Assembly: GCA_027484915.1 (NCBI GenBank)
Contig: JAIXSA010000002.1
Coordinates: 1 to 45,644 of the forward strand
Source of the DNA: Paracoccaceae bacterium
Lineage (GTDB): Bacteria > Pseudomonadota > Alphaproteobacteria > Rhodobacterales > Rhodobacteraceae
Direction of reading: 5' to 3'
Length of the DNA stretch: 45,644 nt
The translations under genes were made by a program, and so were the position numbers. Shown one piece after another: positions 23,393-32,733 of this stretch (position 1 is its first letter; the number at the start of each line of letters is the position of its first letter). The notes under the pieces were generated by a model that did not search any database, had not been told where the DNA came from, and was given only the letters and a program-made list of their open reading frames with translations.

Positions 23393-24508
23393 GTGACAGA
23401 CATCGGTATCGGTCTGGTGGGTGGCGGGTACATGGGCAAGGCCCATGCTGTGGCCCTTTCGGCTGTAGGCACAGTGTTCGACACGGCCCTGCGGCCCCGG
23501 CTGGAAGTGATCGCGGCTACCAGTGCCGACAGTGCCGAGCGCTATCGCAAGGCCTACGGCTTTGCCCGCGCGACAGGCGATTGGCGTGATCTCGTCGCTG
23601 ACCCGCTGGTCGAGGCAGTGGTGATCGCCTCGCCACAATCCACCCACCGCGCAATCGCCGAGGCGGCCTTCGCGGCTGGAAAGCCGGTCTTCTGCGAAAA
23701 GCCGCTTGGTGCATCTCTGGACGACGCAAAGGCGATGGTCGCCGCAGCCGAGGCGTCGGGCCTGCCGAACATGATCGGCTTCAACTACGTCCGCACCCCG
23801 GCCACGCAATTCGTCCGTCAGCTTCTGGCCGAAGGTGCCATTGGCCACATCACCTGGTTCCGTGGCGAGCATACCGAGGATTTCCTGGCCGATCCCTCTC
23901 TGCCCGCCACCTGGCGCACCAGCGGGCGGGCCAACGGCTGCATGGGCGACCTTGCACCGCATCCGATCAACTGCATGCTGGCCCTGATGGGCCCTGTGGC
24001 CGAACTGTCCGCCCGGATCGAGACGGTCCATCCCACCCGCCCCGGCCCGAACGGCCCCGTGGCCGTGGACAACGACGATCAGGCGCAATTGATGCTGCGC
24101 TTTGCCTCCGGCGTCATGGGGCATCTCTTCATCAGCCGCGTCGCGACGGGGCGGAAGATGGGCTACGCCTATGAAATCCACGGCACCAAGGGGTCGATCC
24201 GGTTTGACCAGGAAGACCAGAACGCCGTCTGGCTCTACCGGGCCGAGGGGCCAGAGGCCACACGCGGATTCACCCGCATCCTGACCGGGCCGCAGCATCC
24301 CGACTACCTCGCCTTCTGCCAGGGTCCGGGCCACGGCACGGGCTACCAGGACCAGATCATCATCGAGGCGAAGGACTTCCTGACCGCCATCGCCACCCGC
24401 ACACCGGTCTGGCCGACCTTCCGCGATGGGCTTGCCGTCAGCCAGATCATCGACACCGCCTTCCAGGCATCCGACGACGGCCGTTGGCACGCCGTCCCCC
24501 AGACATGA
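23393..24508 (+). CDS. Gfo/Idh/MocA oxidoreductase, probable inositol dehydrogenase
   Basis: This is an NAD(P)-dependent dehydrogenase of 371 residues. The Rossmann motif GLVGGGYMGKAHA is at about 6-18, the family motif VFCEKPLG (catalytic Lys) is near residue 102, and the substrate-side helix contains GDLAPHPINCML near 184. The C-terminal sheet has YEIHGTKGSIRFDQED. In an iol cluster this gene would most simply oxidise myo-, scyllo- or chiro-inositol to an inosose, the first step of the pathway; a levoglucosan-type or other sugar dehydrogenase is possible. The start is GTG at 23393, preceded by GGGGAG at 7 bases, and the operator palindrome ends 24 bases upstream. The next gene, iolE, starts 7 bases after its stop. 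Confidence 0.85.
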   Translation: MTDIGIGLVGGGYMGKAHAVALSAVGTVFDTALRPRLEVIAATSADSAERYRKAYGFARATGDWRDLVADPLVEAVVIASPQSTHRAIAEAAFAAGKPVFCEKPLGASLDDAKAMVAAAEASGLPNMIGFNYVRTPATQFVRQLLAEGAIGHITWFRGEHTEDFLADPSLPATWRTSGRANGCMGDLAPHPINCMLALMGPVAELSARIETVHPTRPGPNGPVAVDNDDQAQLMLRFASGVMGHLFISRVATGRKMGYAYEIHGTKGSIRFDQEDQNAVWLYRAEGPEATRGFTRILTGPQHPDYLAFCQGPGHGTGYQDQIIIEAKDFLTAIATRTPVWPTFRDGLAVSQIIDTAFQASDDGRWHAVPQT

Positions 24509-24515
24509 GGACCCC

Positions 24516-25406
24516 ATGACCATCCGTATCGGCAACGCGCCCTGCTCCTGGGGCGTGGAATTCGCAGACGACCCGCGCAACCCGGCCTGGCGGCAGGTCC
24601 TGTCCGACTGCGCCGCCGCCGGCTACAAGGGGATCGAACTTGGTCCCATCGGCTTCATGCCCGAAGACCCCGCGATCCTGGGCGAGGCGCTGGCCGAAAA
24701 CGGGCTGGAACTGATCGGCGGCGTGGTCTTCCGCCCCTTCCACGACCCAGCGAAGTGGGACGAGGTCTGGGATGCCTCCGTCCGCACCTGCAAGGCCCTG
24801 ACCGCGCATGGCGCAAAGCACCTTGTGCTGATCGACAGCATCTCGCCCCGCCGTGCGCCGACGGCGGGCCGGGCGGATGCGGCAGAACAGATGGATCATG
24901 CGGAATGGACCGCCTTCCGCGACCGTATCGCCACCGTGGCGAAGCTTGGGGCTCAGGAGTACGGCCTGACTGTCGGCATCCACGCCCATGCCGCAGGCTT
25001 CATCGACTTTGAGCCCGAGCTGGAGCGTCTTTTGGACGAGGTTGACGAAAAGACCCTGAAGATCTGCTTCGACACCGGCCACCATTCCTATGCCGGTTTC
25101 GATCCCGTGGCCTTCATGCGCCGCCACATCGGACGGATCTCCTACATGCATTTCAAGGACATCGATCCGAAAGTGAAGGCCGACGTGATCGCAAAGTCGA
25201 CCGGCTTCTACGACGCCTGCGGCCAGGGCATCTTCTGCAACCTCGGCACTGGCGACGTCGACTTTCCGGCGGTCCGCCAGATCCTGCTTGACGCGGGTTT
25301 CGAAGGCTGGTGCACCGTCGAGCAGGACTGCGACCCGACGCTGGACGTCAGCCCGATTGACGACGCGCGGAAGAACCGCGCCTATCTGCAATCCATTGGT
25401 TTCTGA
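24516..25406 (+). CDS. iolE: myo-inosose-2 dehydratase (IolE-like TIM-barrel protein)
   Basis: This is a sugar-phosphate isomerase/epimerase-type TIM barrel of 296 residues. IolE dehydrates 2-keto-myo-inositol to the trihydroxycyclohexane-dione that IolD hydrolyses. Visible elements are IRIGNAPCSWGVEF at the start, GYKGIELGPIGFMPED near 35-50, TVGIHAHAAGFID near 150, the metal-binding ICFDTGHHSYAG near 183, MHFKDIDPKV near 210 and the terminal acidic ligand in CTVEQDCDP near 265. The ATG at 24516 follows the dehydrogenase stop by 7 bases and gives the family length. The gene lies opposite iolDCB across the shared operator, which supports the assignment over a generic isomerase. Confidence 0.88.
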   Translation: MTIRIGNAPCSWGVEFADDPRNPAWRQVLSDCAAAGYKGIELGPIGFMPEDPAILGEALAENGLELIGGVVFRPFHDPAKWDEVWDASVRTCKALTAHGAKHLVLIDSISPRRAPTAGRADAAEQMDHAEWTAFRDRIATVAKLGAQEYGLTVGIHAHAAGFIDFEPELERLLDEVDEKTLKICFDTGHHSYAGFDPVAFMRRHIGRISYMHFKDIDPKVKADVIAKSTGFYDACGQGIFCNLGTGDVDFPAVRQILLDAGFEGWCTVEQDCDPTLDVSPIDDARKNRAYLQSIGF

Positions 25407-25413
25407 GGACAAC

Positions 25414-26547
25414 ATGGCACGACTGAACTGGGGCATGATCGGCGGCGGCGAAGGCAGCCAGATCGGCCCGGCCCATCGCCTGGGCGCACTGGCCGACGGG
25501 CATTTCAATCTGGTTGCTGGCGCGCTGGACCACAGGGCCGACGTTGGGCGCGAGTATGCGCAGCGCCTTGGCGTTTCTGCCGACCGCGCCTATGGCGATT
25601 GGGAAGAGATGCTGGCAGGCGAAAGGAACCGTCCGGACCGCTGCGACCTTGTCACGGTGGCCACGCCGAACTCCACCCATTTCCAGATCACCAAGGCTTT
25701 CCTTGAGGCCGGGTTCAATGTGCTGTGCGAAAAGCCGATGACCGTGACGGTGGAAGAGGGCGAAGAGATCGTCCGCATCGCGCAAAAAACCGGCAAGATC
25801 TGCGCGGTGAACTACTGCTATTCAGCCTACCCGATGGTCCGCCAGGCCCGCGCTATGGTCAGGAACGGCGACATCGGCAAGGTCCGGCTGGTGGTGACGA
25901 ACTTCAGCCACGGCCACCACGGCGACGCGACCGACGCCGACAACCCACGCGTCCGCTGGCGCTATGACCCGGCGATGGCGGGCGTCTCGGGCCAGTTCGC
26001 CGACTGCGGCATCCACGCGCTGCACATGGCCAGCTTCATCTGCGACGACGAGGTGGAAAAGCTGTCCGCCGACTTCGCTTCGACCATCCCCTCGCGCCAA
26101 CTGGAAGACGACGCGATGGTCAACTTCCGCATGTCGAAGGGCACCGTGGGCCGCCTTTGGACCTCTTCGGTGGCCATCGGGCGTCAGCACGGTTTCGACA
26201 TCCAGGTCTTCGGCGAGACGGGCGGACTGCGCTGGGCCTCGGAACAGCCGAACCAGCTGATCTACACGCCTGTCGGTGGCCGCACCCAGATCATGGAGAA
26301 GGGTGAGTCCGGGCTGTACGACGACGCCAAGCGCCTGAGCCGCGTCGCCATCGCCCACCCCGAGGGCTTCCCGCTGGCCGTGGCCAACATCTACTGCGAC
26401 CTTGCCGATGCCATCCGGGGCGAAAAGCGCGACGGCTTGCCCACGGCCCCCAGCGGTCTGCGCTCGATGGCCGCCGTCCACACCGCCGTGGCATCGGCCA
26501 GGGCCGGAGGCCAGTGGATGGACGCCCGCCCGCCGATGTTCCGCTAG
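25414..26547 (+). CDS. Second Gfo/Idh/MocA oxidoreductase of the iol cluster
   Basis: This is an NAD(P)-dependent dehydrogenase of 377 residues. The N-terminal motif is GMIGGGEGSQIGPAHRLGA, the catalytic-Lys motif is VLCEKPMTVTVEEG near 105, and the substrate helix contains GVSGQFADCGIHALHMASF near 190-210. It differs clearly from the first dehydrogenase (23393-24508), so the pair is not a recent duplication. It may act on another inositol isomer or an inositol-derived sugar; substrate cannot be read from sequence. It starts 7 bases after iolE. Its TAG stop overlaps the opposite-strand stop of the LacI-family regulator: the four bases CTAG serve both genes. Confidence 0.87.
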   Translation: MARLNWGMIGGGEGSQIGPAHRLGALADGHFNLVAGALDHRADVGREYAQRLGVSADRAYGDWEEMLAGERNRPDRCDLVTVATPNSTHFQITKAFLEAGFNVLCEKPMTVTVEEGEEIVRIAQKTGKICAVNYCYSAYPMVRQARAMVRNGDIGKVRLVVTNFSHGHHGDATDADNPRVRWRYDPAMAGVSGQFADCGIHALHMASFICDDEVEKLSADFASTIPSRQLEDDAMVNFRMSKGTVGRLWTSSVAIGRQHGFDIQVFGETGGLRWASEQPNQLIYTPVGGRTQIMEKGESGLYDDAKRLSRVAIAHPEGFPLAVANIYCDLADAIRGEKRDGLPTAPSGLRSMAAVHTAVASARAGGQWMDARPPMFR

Positions 26548-27542
26548 GGCAGGGCGCGCAGGGTCTGCCGCTCGACCACGTGGCAGGGGAACAGGCGGGT
26601 CTCCGGTCTGCGGTCCGGCGTCTCGCTGGCTTCCACCACCAGCTCGATCGCCGCGTCGATGATCTGCGCGACGGGCTGGCGGATTGTCGTCAGTCCGATC
26701 ATCTGCCAGCGCGCCATCTCCATATCATTCAGGCCGATCAGCCCGACATCGCCCGGTACGGACAGGCCCGCTTCCTGCAGCGCGCTCAGGGCACCCACCG
26801 CAAGCAGGTCGTCGCCGCAGAAATAGGCCTCGGCCGGGGTGTGCTGCAAAAGCCGCTGCATCTCGGCCCGGCCCGCGTCGAAGGTGTATTCGGTCGCAAA
26901 GCTTGTGCTGGCACTGACCTGCGGGTGGGCGGCCAGTTCCGCCACGAACCCCGCCATCCGGTCTTGGGTCGACGTGGCAGTCCTGGGACCGCCAAGGAAA
27001 GCCACTTGCCGATAGCCGCGGTCCACCAGCGTCTTTGCCGCCATCCGACCGCAGGCGACATTGTCGATCCCCACCACATGCACATCCGGCGCCGTTGAAT
27101 ACCGTCCGAAGGCATGGACGACCGGCAGTCCAGCCGCCTTGAAAGCTTCGGCAAAGCTCGGCGGAAGGGTCGAGGAGGCAACGATGACCCCATCGACCGA
27201 ATACTGCCGCAGCATCCGCACTGAAGCCGCAGGGTCCGTCGCATCGCTGAGGTTGACCAGCAGCGGCCGCAGCCCCCGATCCTGCAGGCCCCGGGTGAAA
27301 AGGTCGAACACCTCCAGGATCAGCGGATTGTGGAAATTGTTGGCGATCAGCCCGATCAGCTTCGTTCGCCCCGTCGTTAGGCTGGACGCCAGCGCATTCG
27401 GGGCATAGCCCAACTCGCTGGCCGCCTTCTCGACCTTGGCCCGCGTCTTGGCCGAGACCGACGCCCCGTCGGTGAAAGTGCGCGACACTGCCGACCGCGA
27501 CACCCCGGCCCGCTCTGCCACCTCTTTCAGTGTCACGCCCAT
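26544..27542 (-). CDS. LacI-family transcriptional regulator, probable inositol repressor
   Basis: This is a LacI/GalR-type repressor of 332 residues. The N-terminal helix-turn-helix is VTLKEVAERAGVSRSAVSRTF with the hinge helix in YAPNALASSLTTGRT, then a periplasmic-binding-protein-like ligand domain from IGLIANNFHNPLILEVFDLF. The ATG at 27542 is selected because it begins immediately before the HTH; in-frame starts upstream add non-homologous residues. Clustering with iol genes and the perfect LacI-type palindrome at 23353-23368 make it the likely local regulator. A degenerate copy of the operator at 27617-27632 hints at autoregulation. The inducer is unknown. It converges on the second dehydrogenase gene, sharing CTAG at the stops. 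Confidence 0.9.
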   Translation of the reverse strand: MGVTLKEVAERAGVSRSAVSRTFTDGASVSAKTRAKVEKAASELGYAPNALASSLTTGRTKLIGLIANNFHNPLILEVFDLFTRGLQDRGLRPLLVNLSDATDPAASVRMLRQYSVDGVIVASSTLPPSFAEAFKAAGLPVVHAFGRYSTAPDVHVVGIDNVACGRMAAKTLVDRGYRQVAFLGGPRTATSTQDRMAGFVAELAAHPQVSASTSFATEYTFDAGRAEMQRLLQHTPAEAYFCGDDLLAVGALSALQEAGLSVPGDVGLIGLNDMEMARWQMIGLTTIRQPVAQIIDAAIELVVEASETPDRRPETRLFPCHVVERQTLRALP

Positions 27543-27616
27543 TCCACGCCCGCACATCCTTGACCGCAGGACACCACCCGCGCAGTTCCACCAACCCAAG
27601 CCATGAATGCCGCCCA

Positions 27617-27632
27617 TTGCAAGCGGTTTCGG
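27617..27632. promoter_or_regulatory. Degenerate copy of the iol operator upstream of the LacI-family gene
   Basis: TTGCAAGCGGTTTCGG matches the perfect operator TTGCAACCGGTTGCAA at 12 of 16 positions and keeps the left half-site TTGCAA and the central CGGTT. It lies 75 bases before the regulator start, in the 194-base gap between the regulator and the broken dctB. This would allow weak autoregulation. Confidence 0.35.
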
Positions 27633-27736
27633 GACGCGCCCCTTGCGACCGGCGGACCGCGAGAGCCCGATTTCGTCTCCCACCGCCCAACCCGGCGTGG
27701 TAAGGGCTGGGATGGGCCGGGGGCAACGGGTTCACG

Positions 27737-29527
<1,791 letters not shown>

Positions 29528-29531
<4 letters not shown>

Positions 29532-30760
29532 AACAGACCGTCCTTCTCATCGACGACGACCAGGCGATGCGCCGGTCGACCGAACAGGCGCTGGAACTGG
29601 CGGACTTCACTGTCCAGTCCTTCGCCAGCGCCGCGTCCGCCTTGCTGCTGATCGGGCCGGGCTTCACCGGCGCCGTGATCTCGGACATCAGAATGCCCGG
29701 CATGGACGGAATGACCCTTCTGGAACGCCTGACGCTCTCGGACCGCGATCTCCCCGTCATCCTGATCACCGGCCATGCCGAGGTCAGCCTTGCCGTCGAA
29801 GCGATGCGGCGGGGGGCCTATGACTTCATCGAAAAGCCCTTCACCACGCAGCGTCTCGCCGCCACCCTGCGCCGTGCGCTGGAGCGCCGGGCACTGGTGA
29901 TAGAAAATCGCCGCCTCCGCGCCGTGGCGGGCCAGCGTGACGACCTTGAGGCGCGGCTTCCGGGCCGCAGCCCCGCCGTGATCGACCTCCGCCGCCTGGT
30001 CAGCACCCTTGGTCCCTCCGAAGCGGATGCGCTTGTCATCGGGCCAACCGGCGTGGGGAAAGAGATGGTGGCGCAGGCGATGCACGACCTGTCACCGCGT
30101 GCGGGAAAACCCCTCATCGCGATCAATTGCGCCGCCTTGCCTGCGCAACTGATCGAAAGCGAGCTTTTCGGCCATGAGGCCGGGGCCTTTCCGGGGGCCC
30201 TGCGCGCCCGCTTCGGCCGTTTTGAACACGCGCGCGGCGGCACGATCCTTCTGGACGAGATCGGCTCGATGCCCCTCGACCTCCAGGTCCGGCTTCTGCG
30301 CGTGCTGCAGGACCGGGTCATCACCCGGCTCGGCTCGAACGACCCCATCGCGCTGGACGTCCGGTTCCTTGCCACCTCCAAGGCCGACCTCGCCCAGGGC
30401 GCCGCCCAAGGAACCTTCCGACAGGACCTCCTCTACCGCCTTGCGGTCGCCACCATCCGTGTCCCCCCGCTTGCGGACCGGCGCGAGGACATAGCCCTCC
30501 TCTTCCTGCAACTCGTCCGCGAGGCCGCCGCTCGTCACGGCGCCCCGGACCGCACCCCCGACCCCGAACTCCTGGCCGACCTTTCCGCCCGCGACTGTCC
30601 TGGCAATGTGCGCGAGTTGCGCAATGCCGCCGACCGTTTCGTCCTCGGTCTCGACTGGATGGAGGGGACGGGACCGGAAGCCCCTCGCCTTGCCTGGAAC
30701 TCTTCCCCCGGCTTGCCACCCGGCCTGAGGCGTTCCCCGATGCGCGGCTCACCCTCTAGC
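29528..30760 (+). pseudogene. dctD: Decayed dctD-like sigma-54 response regulator lacking its DNA-binding domain
   Basis: DctD-type proteins activate sigma-54 promoters of dicarboxylate transport genes. The receiver domain is intact (DDD at 9-11, phospho-acceptor D53, K103). The AAA+ domain has Walker A IGPTGVGKE (171-179) and Walker B GGTILLDEIGS (237-247). The loop that touches sigma-54, normally GAFTGA, reads GAFPGA at 219-224, with codon CCG at 30191-30193; this Thr is critical in the family. After NVRELRNAADRFVLGLDWMEG, near 30670, similarity ends: no Fis-type helix-turn-helix follows in any frame, and the frame runs on without a stop to 31201 across the antisense of chrA. The 3' end is approximate. 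The broken partner kinase agrees with decay. Confidence 0.72.
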
Positions 30761-30807
30761 CGCATGAGGCGCCCGTGCTTGTTGCCGGTCAGGTCCGCCG
30801 CCGCAGT

Positions 30808-32172
30808 TCAGGCCAGACCCGACAGATGCAGGACAAGGCCCAGCCCGGCCGCCCCGGCCAGCACCGTCGCCATGCCCAGCTTCAGCCGGAGCACGGCGAT
30901 GATCGCCAGGGCCGACAGGCCCGCCGCCACCCAGTCGATCGACCCTGCCACCGGCAATTCCATCGTCAACGGGCCGAAGTCGACCCATGCGGTCTCGCGC
31001 CAGACCACGTGGATCGCGAACCACAGGGCCAGGTTCAGGATCACGCCCACCACGGCCGCAGTGACGGCGGACAGCGCCGCCGACAGGACCACGTTGCGTC
31101 GCAGCCCCTCCATGAACGGCGCACCAAGGAAGATCCACGCAAAGCAGGGCGCGAAGGTCACCCAGGTCGTGAGCAACCCGCCCAGCGTTCCGGCCAGGTA
31201 AGGTTGCGCCCAGCCCGCCTCGCGCAGCGCGCCCATGAAGCCGACGAACTGCAGCACCATGATCAGCGGCCCCGGCGTGGTCTCTGCCATGCCAAGACCA
31301 TCCAGCATCTCGCCCGGCTCAAGCCAGCCATAGGTCCCCACCGCCTCCTGCGCGACCCAGGCCAGGACGGCATAGGCCCCGCCAAAGGTCAGCACGGCAA
31401 GCTTCGAGAAGTAGGCGGCGATGTCGGCAAAGACGCTGCCCGGGGCCAGAAGCAGGATGGCCGCGACGGGCAGAAGCCACAGGACAAGGGCCGCCATGCC
31501 CGCGCGCAGCGCATCGCGCCGGGCCGACGGGGGGAGGGTCACTTCCTCGCCAAGAAGCGTCTCGGCATCGTGGACATGGGACGCGCCCACCGCCGCATGG
31601 CCGCCCGCGCTCTGGAATGCGGCAATTCCGGCCTTCGCCCCGGCCCAGCCGATCAGCGCGGCAGCCGCGATGATCGCCGGGAACGGCACCTGCAGCGCGA
31701 AGATCGCCAGGAACGACGCAGCCGCGATGGCGCGCATCGCGGTGTTGCGCAAGGCCCGCCGCCCGACGCGCACCACCGCCTGCAGCACGATGGCCAGCAC
31801 GGCTGCCTTCAGCCCGAAGAACAGCGCCGAGACGACACCCACCTGCCCATAGGCCGCATACACCCAGGACAGCCCCATGATCGCCACGACACCCGGCAGG
31901 ATGAACAGAAGCCCCGCCACCAGCGCACCGCGCACCCCATGCATCAGCCAGCCGATGTAGGTCGCGAGCTGCTGCGCCTCGGGACCGGGCAAAAGCATGC
32001 AGAAATTCAGCGCATGCAGAAACCTTCCGTCGCCAAGCCAGCGCTTCTCCTCGACCAGCACCCGGTGCATCACCGCGATCTGCCCGGCCGGTCCGCCGAA
32101 GGACAGGGCCGCGATCCTGGCCCAGACGCGGGTGGCCTCGGCCAAGGTCGGATGGTTCGGACGGTCGGTCAT
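30808..32172 (-). CDS. chrA: Chromate transporter ChrA (two-domain CHR family)
   Basis: This is an inner-membrane efflux protein of 454 residues with two homologous CHR halves and about ten to twelve hydrophobic spans. The first half shows ALSFGGPAGQIAVMHR...EEKRWL and LNFCMLLPGPEAQQLATYIG. The second shows KLAVLTFGGAYAVLAWVAQE and ETTPGPLIMVLQFVGF. Both carry the FGG and PGP motifs of the family. The family exports chromate using the proton gradient; sulfate-related roles have been suggested for some members. The ATG at 32172 (MTDRPNHPTLAEATRVW) fits the family start. No chrB or other resistance gene is beside it. It converges on the dctD remnant, and its 3' end lies close to where dctD loses homology. 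Confidence 0.92.
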   Translation of the reverse strand: MTDRPNHPTLAEATRVWARIAALSFGGPAGQIAVMHRVLVEEKRWLGDGRFLHALNFCMLLPGPEAQQLATYIGWLMHGVRGALVAGLLFILPGVVAIMGLSWVYAAYGQVGVVSALFFGLKAAVLAIVLQAVVRVGRRALRNTAMRAIAAASFLAIFALQVPFPAIIAAAALIGWAGAKAGIAAFQSAGGHAAVGASHVHDAETLLGEEVTLPPSARRDALRAGMAALVLWLLPVAAILLLAPGSVFADIAAYFSKLAVLTFGGAYAVLAWVAQEAVGTYGWLEPGEMLDGLGMAETTPGPLIMVLQFVGFMGALREAGWAQPYLAGTLGGLLTTWVTFAPCFAWIFLGAPFMEGLRRNVVLSAALSAVTAAVVGVILNLALWFAIHVVWRETAWVDFGPLTMELPVAGSIDWVAAGLSALAIIAVLRLKLGMATVLAGAAGLGLVLHLSGLA

Positions 32173-32733
32173 TTCGCCGTCGCTCCCTGCGGCCAATCAA
32201 GGACTGCCTCGGTCGCATCCCGCGCCCTGGGTGTGCCGGTTAGATTGGCAAGCTTGTTGCGTTCTATTGCATTCGGCGCAGGCATCCGCAGTCCTTAGGC
32301 TGGTTGTGTTTCATATCTGTGAAACGCGACCTTCGGCTGACGCCTGTCGGGGAGCGCGCTATCCCCATTACGAATGTGTCGCAATGGCCCTTCGGATTGT
32401 CAATGCTCAGCGCCGCGCGCCTGGTGCTGCAGGTCACAGGCGCTTTGGATACTGCCCTGCTGGAACGAAGACAGCGGTGACAGCACCCGACAAAACACTT
32501 GCCGGAAAGGAAAAAAAGCGCAAGGTTCCGCCCGACGCATATCGCTAGGAACCGGTCCGGACCAACCTCGCAAGACGGGTACCTGCGGGTCAGGGTTGGC
32601 AGCTGAAAAGAACGATTGGGCCCCGGCGCAGCCCGGATGGCAGAGAAGATTATGGATCGATCCGGGCCGCAACGGACGGATTGCAGCACAGGGCCGCAAG
32701 GCATGTAGGTTGGCAAAGCATGAACTTTTCCGG
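32173..32733. other. 561-base intergenic region between chrA and the GMC oxidoreductase gene
   Basis: I see no convincing gene here. An open plus-strand frame runs through it into the GMC gene but lacks family similarity before 32734. It is a divergent region that must hold the promoters of chrA and the GMC gene. Symmetric elements are GTTTCA-N6-TGAAAC (32308-32325), GGTTCC...GGAACC (32524-32529 and 32548-32553), the 10-base palindrome GGTCCGGACC (32554-32563), and a direct repeat GGGCCGCAA (32664-32672 and 32691-32699). None is diagnostic of a known RNA or riboswitch. Confidence 0.5.
32308..32325. promoter_or_regulatory. Inverted repeat upstream of chrA
   Basis: GTTTCA (32308-32313) and TGAAAC (32320-32325) form a perfect 6-base inverted repeat around TATCTG, about 136 bases before the chrA start. 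It lies in AT-richer sequence that could hold a divergent promoter. A dimeric regulator site is possible; no regulator gene is adjacent. Confidence 0.3.

Noticed and set aside
30761-31201. Continuation of the dctD reading frame
   Set aside because: The frame stays open but the sequence is antisense to chrA and shows no Fis-type helix-turn-helix, so it is not treated as native coding sequence.
30775-32298. A 507-codon plus-strand open frame opposite chrA
   Set aside because: It is antisense to the two conserved CHR domains and is rich in Arg, Gln and His without any motif.
32374-32733. N-terminal extension of the GMC oxidoreductase frame
   Set aside because: The upstream codons lack family similarity and place the FAD motif far from the N-terminus; the ATG at 32734 fits the family.
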